Made by a program: the position numbers and the translations under genes. The notes under the pieces were generated by a model. The model searched no databases. It was not told the origin of the DNA and was given only the letters and a program-made list of their open reading frames with translations. A stretch of 64,000 nt of DNA from Chaetoderma sp. LZ-2023a (taxonomy: Eukaryota; Mollusca; Caudofoveata; Chaetodermatida; Chaetodermatidae), in contig CM067367.1 in the NCBI GenBank assembly GCA_034401795.1, forward strand, positions 84,085,314 to 84,149,313. Reading direction: 5' to 3'. The number at the start of each line of letters is the position of its first letter. Positions within the stretch are counted from its first letter, which is position 1. Positions 31,838-42,805 of this stretch are shown one piece after another.

Positions 31838-32560
31838 TTATTCGAATTCAAAATTTATGACACATCTACGCTTGTGCCTGGCAAGTCCTGTTCTCCATGA
31901 AAAGGTGGCACCACAAATACACGCATAGACAATCTTCTTATGGACAGAGCTTACATGGTCAACGAGATTAGTGACATTATTATATGTCTTGCCACATTCG
32001 CTGCAGATGCAAACTACTGCCGCTACCTCAGGTTGCGGACGTCCGCATGACTTTTCATGTTTTACCACCGAATCTCGAGTATGGAAACCTTTACTGCAAA
32101 TCGAACAAACATGAGACTTTGTTCCCGCATGGAAATTGAGATGATCTTCAAGTCGGCCAGAACGACTAAATATCTTCTTACAGCTAGATATGGGACATGG
32201 CATTTTACCGCTTTTGAAATGTGTTCCCAGTCGGTGAGTCGAGCAGGCGGATAAAGTGGTAAATTGCAGACCACATTCTTGACAAAGGTACAGCTTTCCA
32301 GCATGTTTCTCTACAACATGCAGGTCCAAATCTTCGCTACTGTTGAAGACCTCAGAGCAATTACTGCATGCTGTTTCTTTAAGATGTTCTTGCATATGTC
32401 TTTGTAACTGGAACTCTGTACCGTAGGATCGCTTGCATATCTCACATTTATGCGCTCTCTTAATCTTAGTTTTCTTTTGAACCGTTGATAATGCAGCCGC
32501 CTCATCCCCAGATATGTTAGAAATATCAATGAAATTACCGTCTTCAGTCTCAATGCCCAT
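31838..32560 (-). CDS. C2H2 zinc-finger 3'-terminal exon (third in transcription order, seven fingers)
   Basis: The minus strand reads GTTTCTCTTTCAG directly before ATGGGCATTGAG; entry is phase 0 and the exon encodes 240 residues to TAA. The open frame upstream of 32560 is intronic. Residues 1-36 are acidic, then seven fingers: 1 (C39, C42, H55, H59), 2 (C65, C68, H81, H86), 3 (C93, C96, H109, H114), 4 (C122, C127, H140, H144), 5 (C152, C155, H168, C172, a C2HC form), 6 (C186, C189, H202, H207), 7 (C214, C216, H229, C233; unusual C-x-C and C2HC). Linkers are not TGEKP-like, so some fingers may serve protein or RNA contacts. It is unlike the other three exons here and resembles multi-finger proteins of the MYNN/ZNF type only in general layout. 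It could be an alternative tail of the same gene or the last exon of a separate gene within the intron. Confidence 0.82.
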   Translation of the reverse strand: MGIETEDGNFIDISNISGDEAAALSTVQKKTKIKRAHKCEICKRSYGTEFQLQRHMQEHLKETACSNCSEVFNSSEDLDLHVVEKHAGKLYLCQECGLQFTTLSACSTHRLGTHFKSGKMPCPISSCKKIFSRSGRLEDHLNFHAGTKSHVCSICSKGFHTRDSVVKHEKSCGRPQPEVAAVVCICSECGKTYNNVTNLVDHVSSVHKKIVYACICGATFSWRTGLARHKRRCVINFEFE

Positions 32561-32588
32561 CTGAAAGAGAAACGTCCACAAGCATATT

Positions 32589-32812
32589 ACACTACAGCTC
32601 AGAAATAACTTAACGTTAACCAGTTTCCAAAACAGAAACGCTAGTTAGTACAAATTTGAACATGAAGTAACAATGTTCTGTTGAATATTTTGAACATAGT
32701 CGGATTGGAAGCAAGATTTGCTGCCTTGACCACTTATATTCAACATATGCAACAGTATGTTTATTTTGGTTTGGAAACATTTAAAAGTTATTTGTGAGAC
32801 ATACTGTATGGG
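32589..32812 (+). mobile_element. Family B element, nearly full length
   Basis: ACTACAGCTCAGAAATAACT and TTATTTGTGAGACATACTGT ends; hairpin about 32680-32757. It lies about 30 bp upstream of the ZF exon acceptor, inside the intron. Confidence 0.75.
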
Positions 32813-32868
32813 ATGAAAGGCTTAACCCTTTGAGCCCGATAGACCAAATACGAGCAATTCATTTGCAA

Positions 32869-33211
32869 TATAACCCTTTAAAGGTGCATATTCACAGCAG
32901 AATGGTTCAAAATAAAATTGTTATAATTATATACTTTTAGAGGCTTAAATTGTGTGACTAGCTGTAATGAAACGAAATAAATCTTAGCAAGTTATGATTT
33001 CATTACGTATAAATTAATATAATTTTTTAAGTTGTCCCTAATTCAAATTCACAACTAAACCTACAGAATTTTTTTATATGGAATGAAATGATTATATGTT
33101 AAGATTTATTTAGTTTCATTACATTGAGGCACACAAATTAAGCCTCTAAAAGTATATATTTTCAACAATTTTATTTTCAAGCATTTTGATGTGAATACGC
33201 ACCTTTAACTC
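32869..33211 (+). mobile_element. Family F foldback element, complete
   Basis: ATAACCCTTTAAAGGTGCAT and GTGAATACGCACCTTTAA ends. Long arms include AATTGTGTGACTAGCTGTAA against TTACATTGAGGCACACAA. Confidence 0.8.
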
Positions 33212-33239
33212 TCAGCAGACCAGCAACGACAAACTTTTC

Positions 33240-33382
33240 TTATGTAAGAAATGTTCTGTTGAATGTTTTGAACATAGTTGGATTGGAAGAAAGGTTTGCT
33301 GCAAGTTGACCAATTTTATTTCACCAGTACATTTTAATTTGCTTTGGAAACATGTTAACTTATTTCTGAGCTGTACGATATA
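33240..33382 (+). mobile_element. Family B element, partial
   Basis: AATGTTCTGTTGAATGTTTT, GTTGGATTGGAAGAAAGG, and TTAACTTATTTCTGAGCTGT; second hairpin arm eroded. Confidence 0.6.
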
Positions 33383-33471
33383 TAAAGCTTGAAAAAAAAT
33401 TTTAAATTGATCCGTTTACAGAGGATACATAATACCAGAGTTTCTACTATTGAAGCCTCTAAAATTGTTCT

Positions 33472-33701
33472 TTAACCCAAGAATTTGATCAAGAATATTT
33501 CAACTTTCTCATACAAAATGTCAATTTGTAGACGAAGAGAAGACTATTTTTTAAAGTTTAGCACTGGAATGATTGGCTCGGTTATCAAGCCAGTCATTCC
33601 AGTGGTAAATTTCAAAAATAGCTTCTCCTGGTCTGCAAATGGACATTTCTCAAGACCACTGCTGGAGCCGTTTTTGGCTGATATGAGTGTTAAAGGATTA
33701 A
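33472..33701 (+). mobile_element. Family P element, well preserved
   Basis: TTAACCCAAGAATTTGATCA to GAGTGTTAAAGGATTAA; palindrome around GGCTCGGTTATCAAGCC. Confidence 0.82.
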
Positions 33702-33750
33702 CGTATCATTAGCCTCACATCATAGCGAAAAGAAAAGATATTTCATTTGT

Positions 33751-33777
33751 GTCTGTCTGTCTGTCTGTCTGTCTGTC
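33751..33777. repeat. (GTCT)n microsatellite
   Basis: Almost seven perfect GTCT units. Confidence 0.9.
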
Positions 33778-33879
33778 TTTCCAGGTGGCTATATACCCAG
33801 AAACTACGAATCCGAGTTGAATCAAATCATAGCTCTTTGAGCCCTTAAAATACAGCGTCTCAATTACAAGACAATTCTA

Positions 33880-33985
33880 CAAGTAATATGTTGAATATTT
33901 TGAGACTAATTTGACTGGAACCTGTTACTGGTTATGGCAGCAACAGCTCCCAGTCAGGTTGTTTCAAAATATTCAACAGTATATT
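33880..33985. repeat. Family A core hairpin without ends
   Basis: ATGTTGAATATTTTGAGACT pairs with GTTTCAAAATATTCAACAG; tip CTGTTACTGGTTATGGCAGC. Confidence 0.6.
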
Positions 33986-34051
33986 TCTTACATCAAAAAG
34001 AATTTTGTCACCTCTGGTCTGTTACGGTTAAAGAGTTAACACACATGTGCA

Positions 34052-34276
34052 TTAACCCATTCAATGTCAAATTCCTGAAAAAGTATATTCTTTAAGATTT
34101 ATGAGATATTCTGTTGAATATTTTGAAATTAATATGACTGGAAGCCATTGCTTCTTGAGGCAGCAATGGCTTCCAATCATATTAACTTCACAATATTGAC
34201 CAGCTTTCGATCGTGCTCGTTTGGCCTGATATTGAGAGTGAATTTGAGACATAGGGAATTTTCTGTGAAATGGTTA
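34052..34276 (+). mobile_element. Family D element, nearly complete
   Basis: TTAACCCATTCAATGTCAAA to GAATTTTCTGTGAAATGGTTAA-type end; hairpin arms ATATGACTGGAAGCCATTGC and GCAATGGCTTCCAATCATAT. Confidence 0.8.
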
Positions 34277-34289
34277 ACATCAGGTATTA

Positions 34290-34541
34290 TAGCCCTTTAA
34301 CACTCATATCAGCCCAAAATGGCTTCAGCAGTGCTCTTGGGAAATGTCCATTTGCAGACCAAGAGAAAACAATTTTTGAAAATTTACTAATGGAATGCCT
34401 GGCTCGATAACCGAGCCAGCCATTCCAGTGGAAAAGCAAGCCAGCCATTCTAGTGGAAAACTTTCAAAAACAGTCTTCTCTTGGTCTGCAAATGGAAATT
34501 TTCTTCAAAGTTATAATTTCTTTAACAAGTTTAAGGGTTAA
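34290..34541 (+). mobile_element. Family P element with a short internal duplication
   Basis: CCCTTTAACACTCATATCAG to TTTAAGGGTTAA. The second arm repeats AGCCAGCCATTC(C/T)AGTGGAAAA, so a ~25-bp piece is duplicated. Confidence 0.78.
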
Positions 34542-34585
34542 AGGAAAGCATAACATTGGTTGTGTTCAGTGGAAAAGGAATTAAA

Positions 34586-35532
34586 ACAAGAGCTCCACAA
34601 ACGGTGCATAATACCCCGCCATGATGACAAACCAATGAATGACAGCTATCAGAAAATATTTCTTTCTTCCTCAGACCCACACCAGTCATCCTTATGAAGT
34701 GTCAAAGCAAATCCGTTAAATGGTCAAGGAGGTATCGTCCGGAAAGCAATATTCAAGATGGCTGCCGCATACTGGCAGCCACATTGGAATTCAGATTATT
34801 GTAAATTTTGATAAGTTTCTTCACCAGACACATTCCAACGACCCTATGAAGTGATCCATCATCCAGAAACCAACTTTTAAGATGGCAGTCCGTGGCTGGC
34901 GCCAATCTTGGATTTTGGATCATTGTCGATTTCGATACATTTCTTCCCCAGACCTAGTACAACCACTCTATGAAGTTTCAAAGCCATCCGATATACGGTA
35001 ATGGCGTTATCATCCGGAAACCAATTTTCAAGATGGCTGCCGGTGGCTGGCGGCCATCTTGGATTTCGGATCATTGTCGATTTCGATAGGTTTCTTTCCC
35101 AGACAGAGTCCAACCACTCCATTAAGTATCAAAGTGATCCGATAAACGGTAACAGACTTATCATCGGGAAACCAATTTTCAAGCTGGTCGCTGGTGGCCA
35201 TCTTGGATTTTGGATCATCATCGATTTCGATAGGTTTCTTCCCAAGACCTAGTCCAATCACCCTATGAAGTTTCAATGCAATCCGACAAACTGTAACGGA
35301 GTTATCATCCGGAAACCAATTTTCAAGATGGCCGCAGGTGGCTGGTGGCTATCTTGGATTTCGGATCATCGTCGGTTTCGATAGGTTTCTTCAGAAGACC
35401 TAGTCCAACAATCCTATGAAGTTTCAATGTGATCCGACAAACGGTAACAGAGTTATCATCCGGAAACCACTCTGCTGCCCGCACGCCCGCCCGACCACCC
35501 GCCCACCATTACATAATACCCCACCCAATTTT
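34586..35532 (+). repeat. Interspersed element made of ~144-151-bp tandem units
   Basis: Begins AACAAGAGCTCCACAAACGG with TGCATAATACCCCGCC; ends CATTACATAATACCCCACC. Units with CATCCGGAAACCAATTTTCA and GGCCATCTTGGATTTTGGAT recur at about 34739, 34864, 35015, 35166, 35310 and 35461. The peptide-like repeats this gives on the minus strand are not a gene. Confidence 0.85.
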
Positions 35533-35819
35533 TAGGTGTGTTATAAAAATCACTGAAGTGGTAATTAGGGTCTCCATGAATCTTTATTTGCTTTTGTGTT
35601 CAGAACTTATAAACTCTTTATCTTATCACCGGATCAAAATGAAATGATTTTCATATCAGTTAAAATAGTTCGATATACCTTTCCCACATTGACGTCATTA
35701 TGCCAGGATTCACTTAAATCAACATTAAGAGCAGAACTGCTGACTGGTAATGCCGCGAACAAGCAACTGACCGGCATTGAGTTACTATTGCACTAAACTA
35801 CAACACAATTTAAACCATT

Positions 35820-37235
35820 CCTATGATAAACTAGACCTGATGGCATGAGCAATGAACTATTCAAATATGCAAGTGATAATATCTCAAAACCGATCAGGCA
35901 CCTAATCAATTCAGCTTTTATGCACCACCTTCCCATCGATGCTGTAGGCCAAGTCACCTTTATCGCACTACCCAAGCACAAGAAGCCACCTGGCCCACCA
36001 GCCAATCAGCGGCCCATTGTGCTCCTCAAAAGCATATGTAAAATCCTATCCAATGTTACTCTACGCTGCATCCGAGACAAGATCGATGACTTCACGTGGA
36101 CGCAGCTGTGCATTGTATGGGCTCAATGCATGCTTGGGTCGGTAGTCATGTCTAAACACTGGGACTTCCACAAAATGGGCATTGACATGTCACAAGCCTT
36201 CGATACAATTAAGCGTTCAAAGATCCTAGATGTATTATGCCAGGCCAATTGCAATGAAGATGAGCTATGACTAATGAGACTACTGCTTATAGACACCAAG
36301 CTGAGAGTACGAGTCAAGTCAGTGAAGTCTGTAGAGTTTGAGACATCAATCGGCTCCCCACAGGGAGATGGTCTATCTCCGGTGCTTTTATCCTGCTACC
36401 TTGCTGCCACATTGAAACTGTGCGGGACAGTTCCACAAGACCAAACACCACCACCTCCTCCCTCTCCCAAATGTCAATACTGGGTATGCCACTAGAGATG
36501 GAATATGCCGACGATGTGGACATCATAGATGAGGAAAAGAAACCCCTTGACGAACATCTCCCAACAGCTGCAAGCAAACTAAAAATTCTGAATCTCTTAT
36601 GAATGAATCCAAAACAGAGTTCACCCACATATACCTATCCACAAAGCATGAAACTAAACAATATGATGACCCACTTCGTGGCGGCGAACCATGGAGCAAA
36701 AATAAAATCCTGGGCTCACGGCTTTGCAGTACTTATACAATGCAACCTGCGTATCCTTGATGCTGTATAACTGTAACAGCTGGGCAGCTCCAAAGGCAGC
36801 GCTAGATAAACTTGATGCCTGCTACCGCAAACACCTACACACCATCATCGGACACCGATGGCCAGACAGCATAATTTCCAATGATGCACTATACAAGATA
36901 TGTAATACATCGCAGCTGTCTGTAAAAGTGGCCCAGCAAAGATGGTCCATGTTTGGCAGTGTGCTAAGTATGCCAGAAGAGACACCAGCTCAGAGAGCCT
37001 TGGAATTTGCCCTACTCGAAGCCAGCAAATACAAAGCCAGGAGAGGACGTCATTGCATAAATCTGGTAAGCGTGCTACGAGGTGACCTCAAGAAAGCAGG
37101 ACTCGGTACACTCAAGTCAAGAATGAGGAAGCTAAGGAATTTGGCCGAGGACAAGACATAGTGGGCAAAAGCGAAGGACTGATTGCAGCTGTAGGATATG
37201 TCTACTACTACAGCCGCATAATACAGTAATCATAC
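35820..37235 (+). pseudogene. LINE (non-LTR retrotransposon) reverse transcriptase and C-terminus, 5'-truncated
   Basis: Starts inside the RT domain at PDGMSNELFKYA; the ATG at 35845 is internal, not a true start. In order: KPPGPPANQRPIVLL, motif A IDMSQAFDTI, one in-frame TGA at 36268, motif B GSPQGDGLSPVL, a frameshift, motif C EYADDVDI at about 36504, another frameshift, then 36724-37161 with LYNCNSW, a QQRWSMFGSVLSMPEE helix-rich region and the Lys/Arg-rich C-terminus. The 3' tail with TACTACTACAGCCGCATAAT ends near 37235. Catalytic residues are recognisable but spread over several frames, so the copy is dead. The clade is not assigned. Fragments of the same family flank the DIRS element and sit at 55.1 kb. 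Confidence 0.88.
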
Positions 37236-37889
37236 ATATGATAAACCAAATTCACTATATTATTTAAGTCATACATCATTAGAAAGCGAATGTCTATTTT
37301 AAAATTGCAATCAACTATATTGAATTTTACAAAACTATAAAAACGAATACAGAAATGTATAGAAAATTGGCGTAGCTTTCCAATGATGTATGACTTCAAT
37401 AAAATTATGAAATTAGTTCTTCGTATAAACTGCTTAAAGTGTGTTGTATCCGATTCCAATAGTAAACTAACGCTGTTTGCGCGTCGGCTATCGCAGTTAC
37501 CAGCCAGAAGTGGTATGCACAATGTATTCTGGGACGGTATTTTCCCAAAATACGCTAATGTGGGAAAGGGCTAGTAAACCAATTCCTTATTGCATTTAAT
37601 CATACAGAACAAGTACAACAAATTCTTTTAAGGGTTATGACGTTGAATAGTTTGAAATTATAGACTTGAAGGAATTTGTTCCGCAGCTTCTGCCAGCCAA
37701 ATTATTTTCAAATGTTCATACGTATTGCACCCGAGTCCCTGTATTGCACTGTTGCATGATGGTCACTCATTCAATTAGGTGGTGCTTAGAACTTCCCCTC
37801 CACACACGCATGTATTGCGGTGTTCAGTACTTAAAAATAAGATTCAAGATTATATTGACAACTTAAGTTGACAAAAATAAAACATGCCT
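37236..37889. other. No gene; a foldback at about 37264-37402
   Basis: TTAAGTCATACATCATTAGAAAG pairs with CTTTCCAATGATGTATGACTTCA (arms quoted in part). GGTATTTTCCCAAAATACGC is shared with 46.42 kb. No ORF supported. Confidence 0.45.
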
Positions 37890-38225
37890 GACGCCCGCTT
37901 TACATGTTAGCAATTCTGCAGCGTTTTCTCGCACACATTTTCCTGAGTGTGTATATATATATATTTCCATGAACGCGACATTAGAGCAGAAGTCGGCCGC
38001 TTTGGCCTGGTTTCCATGAAAGCGATGACCGATTTTTGAAAAATCAAAATAAGAGGAAATCTGAATTCATTTCCATGTGCGAGATAACGGAGGAGAAAAA
38101 ATTGTGAAATAAACTTCGAACTCATTTTCACTTACATGGAAATGCCCTCATCGATTTCCTCTTATTTCGACTTTAATGCATGCATTCCCGCACATGATAT
38201 CGCTTACGTGGAAAAGGGGACCTTA
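37890..38225. repeat. Degenerate palindromic repeat with GCTTTCATG/CATGAAAGC phrases
   Basis: CATGAAAGCGATGACCGATT, AATAAGAGGAAATCTGAATT and CCTCTTATTTCGACTTTAAT form inverted pairs. Related to 12.6-13.1 kb. Confidence 0.5.
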
Positions 38226-38700
38226 CACCCACATCTCATTTTTGACACTGTTATTTAATTAAGATTTTTTTTCGGATCATGAGAAAAGGTTTGGATATAG
38301 GGTCACCCCCTTTATCATGTAAAAATTTCAACCAGATCAAACCAGTAGTTTCTGAGACATCTTTAGATCCAAAATATGATACGATCAAGATAATTATTTA
38401 TCACGATCATGGCCATTGATTAAGTTTGTACGTCCTCTTTCATGTCAAGACGCTTTCTTGCTTACAGATTTTAGCCACATTGAATCAGTACCTTTTTTCA
38501 GATACAAGATTCAAAATTATTTATTTTCATATAACACATAGATTTTACATTTACACAACAGGGCCAGTCCACCAAAGGCTGAGCCTATACAGCGGTGGAC
38601 CCCTTACATTTAACATATAATAAACATATAATTCAGTGATAGTTGGATCATGGGTGAAGATAATATAATATTTACATGTATACATTTAAGACAATAGACA
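38226..38700. other. No supported gene
   Basis: AT-rich; includes ACCAGTAGTTTCTGAGACAT, a phrase also present near 8600. Confidence 0.35.
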
Positions 38701-38773
38701 ATTAACACACACATGCACGCACGCACGCACACACACATGGGAATGGGGAAAACACGTGCATATCTTGTTTACA

Positions 38774-38774
38774 A

Positions 38775-38826
<52 letters not shown>

Positions 38827-38935
38827 GTCATATATATCAACATTTCTTGGTGCAGCATTATTATTATTATTATTATTATTATTAATATTGTCATATAACA
38901 ATGCGGCCTAATTTGTATCAACATTTCTTGGTGCA

Positions 38936-38996
<61 letters not shown>

Positions 38997-39052
38997 CACA
39001 ACTGCATCATCCACATCAACAATTACGGATGCATTATTATTATTGCAGATGT
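38774..39052. repeat. (ATT)n microsatellite blocks with a duplicated spacer
   Basis: Three ATT tracts (about 38776-38826, 38858-38884, 38939-38994) separated by copies of CATTTCTTGGTGCA plus TTGTCATATA sequence. On the minus strand this is (AAT)n directly after the LINE 3' region, so it may have grown from the LINE tail. Confidence 0.9.
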
Positions 39053-41340
39053 GTATTTTACCTTCTAGTTGTTATCCTGGCAACTGGGTACATACTTGTT
39101 TTTGTACTGCCATGGTGGTGACTTCTGCATTCATGTCATTGGTTTGAATTTTTAGTATCTTTCTAAGATTATTTTTTTAATATTTAGTTTAAAAGAGCTT
39201 TGTGTAAGAATTTGTGTGCGTATATTTATATCTGTGTTGTTTCAGAGTTGTATTGCTTGTTGGGATGGTTTTTGTGTAGCTGTCATTGTTCTGTAATAGG
39301 TTTGGTGTAAGTTATTCTTAGTTCGTGTGTTGTGTGAGTGTATATCGGAGTTGTTCCTAAAAAGGTTTGATAATGAGGAGGGTAGATTGCCATTATGGTA
39401 GTCCCTTAAGATAGTGTATAGTTGGACAGCTCCAATGTCTTCAAGTTTTAGCATTTTTTCGGTTTTAAAGACATCCTGGCCCTCTGCTGGCTGTGCGAAT
39501 AATTTGATTGCCTGCTTTTGTAGTGATTTTAGATCTGCTACATATGTAGTTTATATTAGGGAGAAGATATGGCTTAAGTCTGCGCATGATACTGATGTTC
39601 TTTGCTACCTTGGATCTCACTATTTCTATATGCTTCACCCAGGTTAAGCTTTTATCCAGATAGACACCGAGAAATTTGACATATTGTGCTTCGTGAATTT
39701 CTTGATTATTTACATGCATTTTGGGGAGAGCTATTTTTTTTTAATTCTTAGATTTTGTGAAAAGTATATACTTAGTTTTATCGACATTCCGAGATAATTT
39801 ATTCACTTTAAACCAGTCTATGATTTTTTCATTTCATTATTTACATACTTGTATACAGTGTCTATGTCCTTGTGGCTACACTGAATTTTACACATTGTGT
39901 TCTGTTAGTTAAATAGCTATATATCCAATTTAATGCAATGCCCCTAATTCCAGTGGGCTAGTTTTTTTAAGTAATATTTCATGATCAATAGTATCGAATG
40001 CTTTGGAGAGGTCCACGAATACACCTAGAGTGTGTTCATTTCTCTCAAGGGATGTGGTTATTTTTTCAAGCATATCCACAATGGCAAGCATGGTAGAGTG
40101 TTTTTCTCTGAAGCCGTACTGGGATTCATAGATCATAGAGGTTTTATTAAGATATTTTATAGTTCTATTGTAGTATAATCTTTCCAGAAGTTTAGAGAAA
40201 AGTGGAAATACTGAGACTGGCCTATAGTTAGTAAAATCAGATGGGTCTTTAGCTTTGAATATAGGTGTTACGCATGCAGTTGTTAATTGGGATGGAAATA
40301 TACCCTGTGAAAATGATAGATTGCAGATGTGATTCAGTGGAGTTAGTATTTCTCTAGCACAGTTTTTAAAGATTTTCCATTTAAAGTTATCAATGCCGGC
40401 ACTCTTAGTTGGGTTAATTTTCATTAAGATTTTGTAAATTTCTTCATTGTCAGTAACAGGGGTCAGGAACATTGAGGATTGGTAGTCGCCTGTCAGATAG
40501 TCTTGCACATTTATTCCAGGACTGGTCTGTATTTTTTTAGATAAATTAGGCCCAATATTTATAAAGTATTCATTAAATTTATCCGCAATTTCTTTTTTGT
40601 CAGTTATAATTGTATTATTATAAATGAACCTGGATGTTTCTGAACTGCTTTTTTGTTTATTCAATAGTGTTTTTATTAATTTCCATGTTTCTTTTATATT
40701 GTTCTTTTGCTCTTCAAATTTATAATGATAATAGGTTATCTTTGCCGTCCTGATTTTCCGATTTAATCTGTTTCTGTACTTTTTAAATTGTGCATCATTA
40801 TTTCTTGTTGGAAATTTTATAAAATTTAAATACATCTTATTCTTCTTATGACAGGCAGCTATCAACCCTGTTGTTAACCAGGGTTTAGTAGGGTTTTGTT
40901 TAAACTTTTTTAGTTTTTTTAGTGGAAAGCTTGATTCATAAATGTTAGTGCAAAGAGTATGGATTGCGTTGTAGGCATCTTCACATGTCTGGCACTCTAT
41001 TATCTGATTCCAGTTTATATTTGTCATATTCATTTTAAATTTTTCTATGTTATCATTTCTAAAATCTCTGCATGTTATTTCTTCCTTTATGAATGATTTT
41101 TGTCTTATTTTTTCTTTCACCATATAATAAATAGGTAGATGGTCTGAAATGTCCACAACAAAAATACCTGCTTGGTTCTTGGTGCTTACAGAGGCATTCG
41201 AGAAAATTTTGCCAATAACAGTAGCTGTGAACTGGGATTCTTGTTGGTTTTGATATAAATGGATAGAATCCAAATGCTTTTAGTAAGTTAAAAAAATCCT
41301 GGGTATACAGCTCTGGACACACGCATGCACACAAATGCAA
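39053..41340 (-). pseudogene. LINE of the jockey/CR1-like group, 5'-truncated with RT core deletion
   Basis: Two overlapping frames at 41340-41059 and 41273-39930 give the end of the APE endonuclease (FYPFISKPTRI, IFSNASVS, VVDISDHLPIYYMV), a spacer, then RT: PTKSAGIDNFKWKIFK, GIFPSQLTTACVTPIFKAKD, TNYRPVSVFPLFSKLLERL, SQYGFREKHST, motif A GVFVDLSKAFDTIDHEIL. After IYSYLTNRTQCVKF the sequence jumps to DTVYKYVNNEMK near 39840, deleting motif B and the YADD box. Downstream are a frameshift and VKFLGVYLDKSLTWVKHI, then LRDYHNGNLPSSLSNLFRNN typical of the C-terminus. The 447-residue frame is the longest in the window but is not a host gene. Confidence 0.88.
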
Positions 41341-41344
41341 TACC

Positions 41345-42130
41345 CTCTTCCCCTTACAGGGTGTGGATTAGGGTTGCACGATTATTCACGTTTCATAATC
41401 GCGATCATTTTAAAATAATTATCGCGATCATACGGTTAATTATGAACTATATTAATTACGTCAATGCTGCTTAGAGGACATTATTATGCTACTGCAGATT
41501 GTAAGATTAAAGGTTAGGCATGTGGGTATACATACATGAACAGAATATGCCAGTTGCTGATTGCAAACAAAGGAATGTATCAAGATTTTTCTGGACGGAA
41601 AACGGAAGGTACCGTATTTCGCTTAATTGTAGCCTATGCTCTAATAGAAGCCCACCCCCTAACATTGACATATGAGCTCCAATGATTTCAAAATGGCAAA
41701 CTCTGTATTAGAAGCCCACCCACTAACTCAGCAGATTGTATAGGACAAATTTTTTAAGAGCAAATTTGTAAGAATAGCGTGTATAATAATAACAATCGTG
41801 TCACTGGGTGTGTCTACTTCAGACCGATCTCTGCCCTGATACATTTCTGGCCCCTCTAGAAGTCAATACAGGCCTCGGATTTGTAAATCTCGACCACCTA
41901 TTAGATTAAAACTAATAGTAGGCCACGTATGTTCAAGACATAATAAAGTTTATTCCACACTTTTGTAGTCAAAATGCGATTAAAACAGTCTTGGCGTGAT
42001 TAAATACCTTCCTTATAAATATATTTTAAGACCAAATTTATGCACCAAACAAGTACGGGAGAAAATGTGCATCAATTTTGTAATGCCGATCAACATTAAA
42101 TGATCCAAATTGAATTATTACGAACGACAA
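41345..42130. other. No gene; hAT-like MITE remnant near 41363-41480
   Basis: TTAGGGTTGCACGATTATTC with ATAATCGCGATCATTTTAAA resembles GGGTTGCACGATTAA-type nonautonomous DNA elements. TACCGTATTTCGCTTAATTG with repeated AGAAGCCCACCCNCTAAC follows at 41610-41730. Confidence 0.4.
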
Positions 42131-42149
42131 TATAGCCATCTTCTTAAGT

Positions 42150-42285
42150 TATATTTTCTCATAGAATATGTTCATTTTCACAAGAGATTATCTTTGAAGA
42201 CATACCACTGGAATGACTAGCTCAGCTATTGAGCCAGTCATTCTTGTGGCAGATTTTCAAAAAGTCCTCTCTTGATAGACTTCAC
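42150..42285 (+). mobile_element. Family P element, ends eroded
   Basis: ACCACTGGAATGACTAGCTC with GAGCCAGTCATTCTTGTGGC. Confidence 0.6.
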
Positions 42286-42805
42286 CTACCATAACATAAA
42301 TTATGTCAGGTTGAAGCTAAGTCTTCAAGAAATAAAAAATCATGATTTTTTTTTTTTTAATCTATTATGATATTTACCCATTTTTAATGGTTTCATGGAT
42401 AGCTATATTCGCATAATAATAGGCCTATAACAACGGTAAACCATGGGCAATGATGAAAATCGGCAATATTTCAATGCATGTGACAAATACTCTGTAGTCT
42501 AGTAGGCCTAATAGCGGATCCATTACCATTTTTTAAAGGACTGGGTGTACTATGTAATAACTGGGATGGATGGATGTGAGTGTGATGATCGAGGTGGGTG
42601 GGAGAGGTTGACGATGGCTATAATTGTACTATTATTCATATCTAAATGTATAGGATACAACAGGGTGCAGTTACAACTTTTTTCGAAGATTACGAATGTA
42701 CAATAAGTGTGTCACTGTGTCCTATGTGAAATTTCTCGTGATTACTGATTGGAACTTAATTGTTTACCTATATCAGATTTTGGCAATGTGTTTGTGTATA
42801 ATAAC

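Noticed and set aside
34877..35276. Repeated peptide with LGLGKKPIEID on the minus strand as a repeat protein
   Set aside because: It is the translation of the ~148-bp DNA units of an interspersed element; the period is not a constant multiple of three.
38686..39014. Poly-Asn or poly-Ile frames
   Set aside because: These are readings of the (ATT)n microsatellite.
39930..41273. Longest open frame (447 codons) as a host enzyme
   Set aside because: Its motifs are those of a LINE endonuclease end and reverse transcriptase, with the catalytic core deleted.
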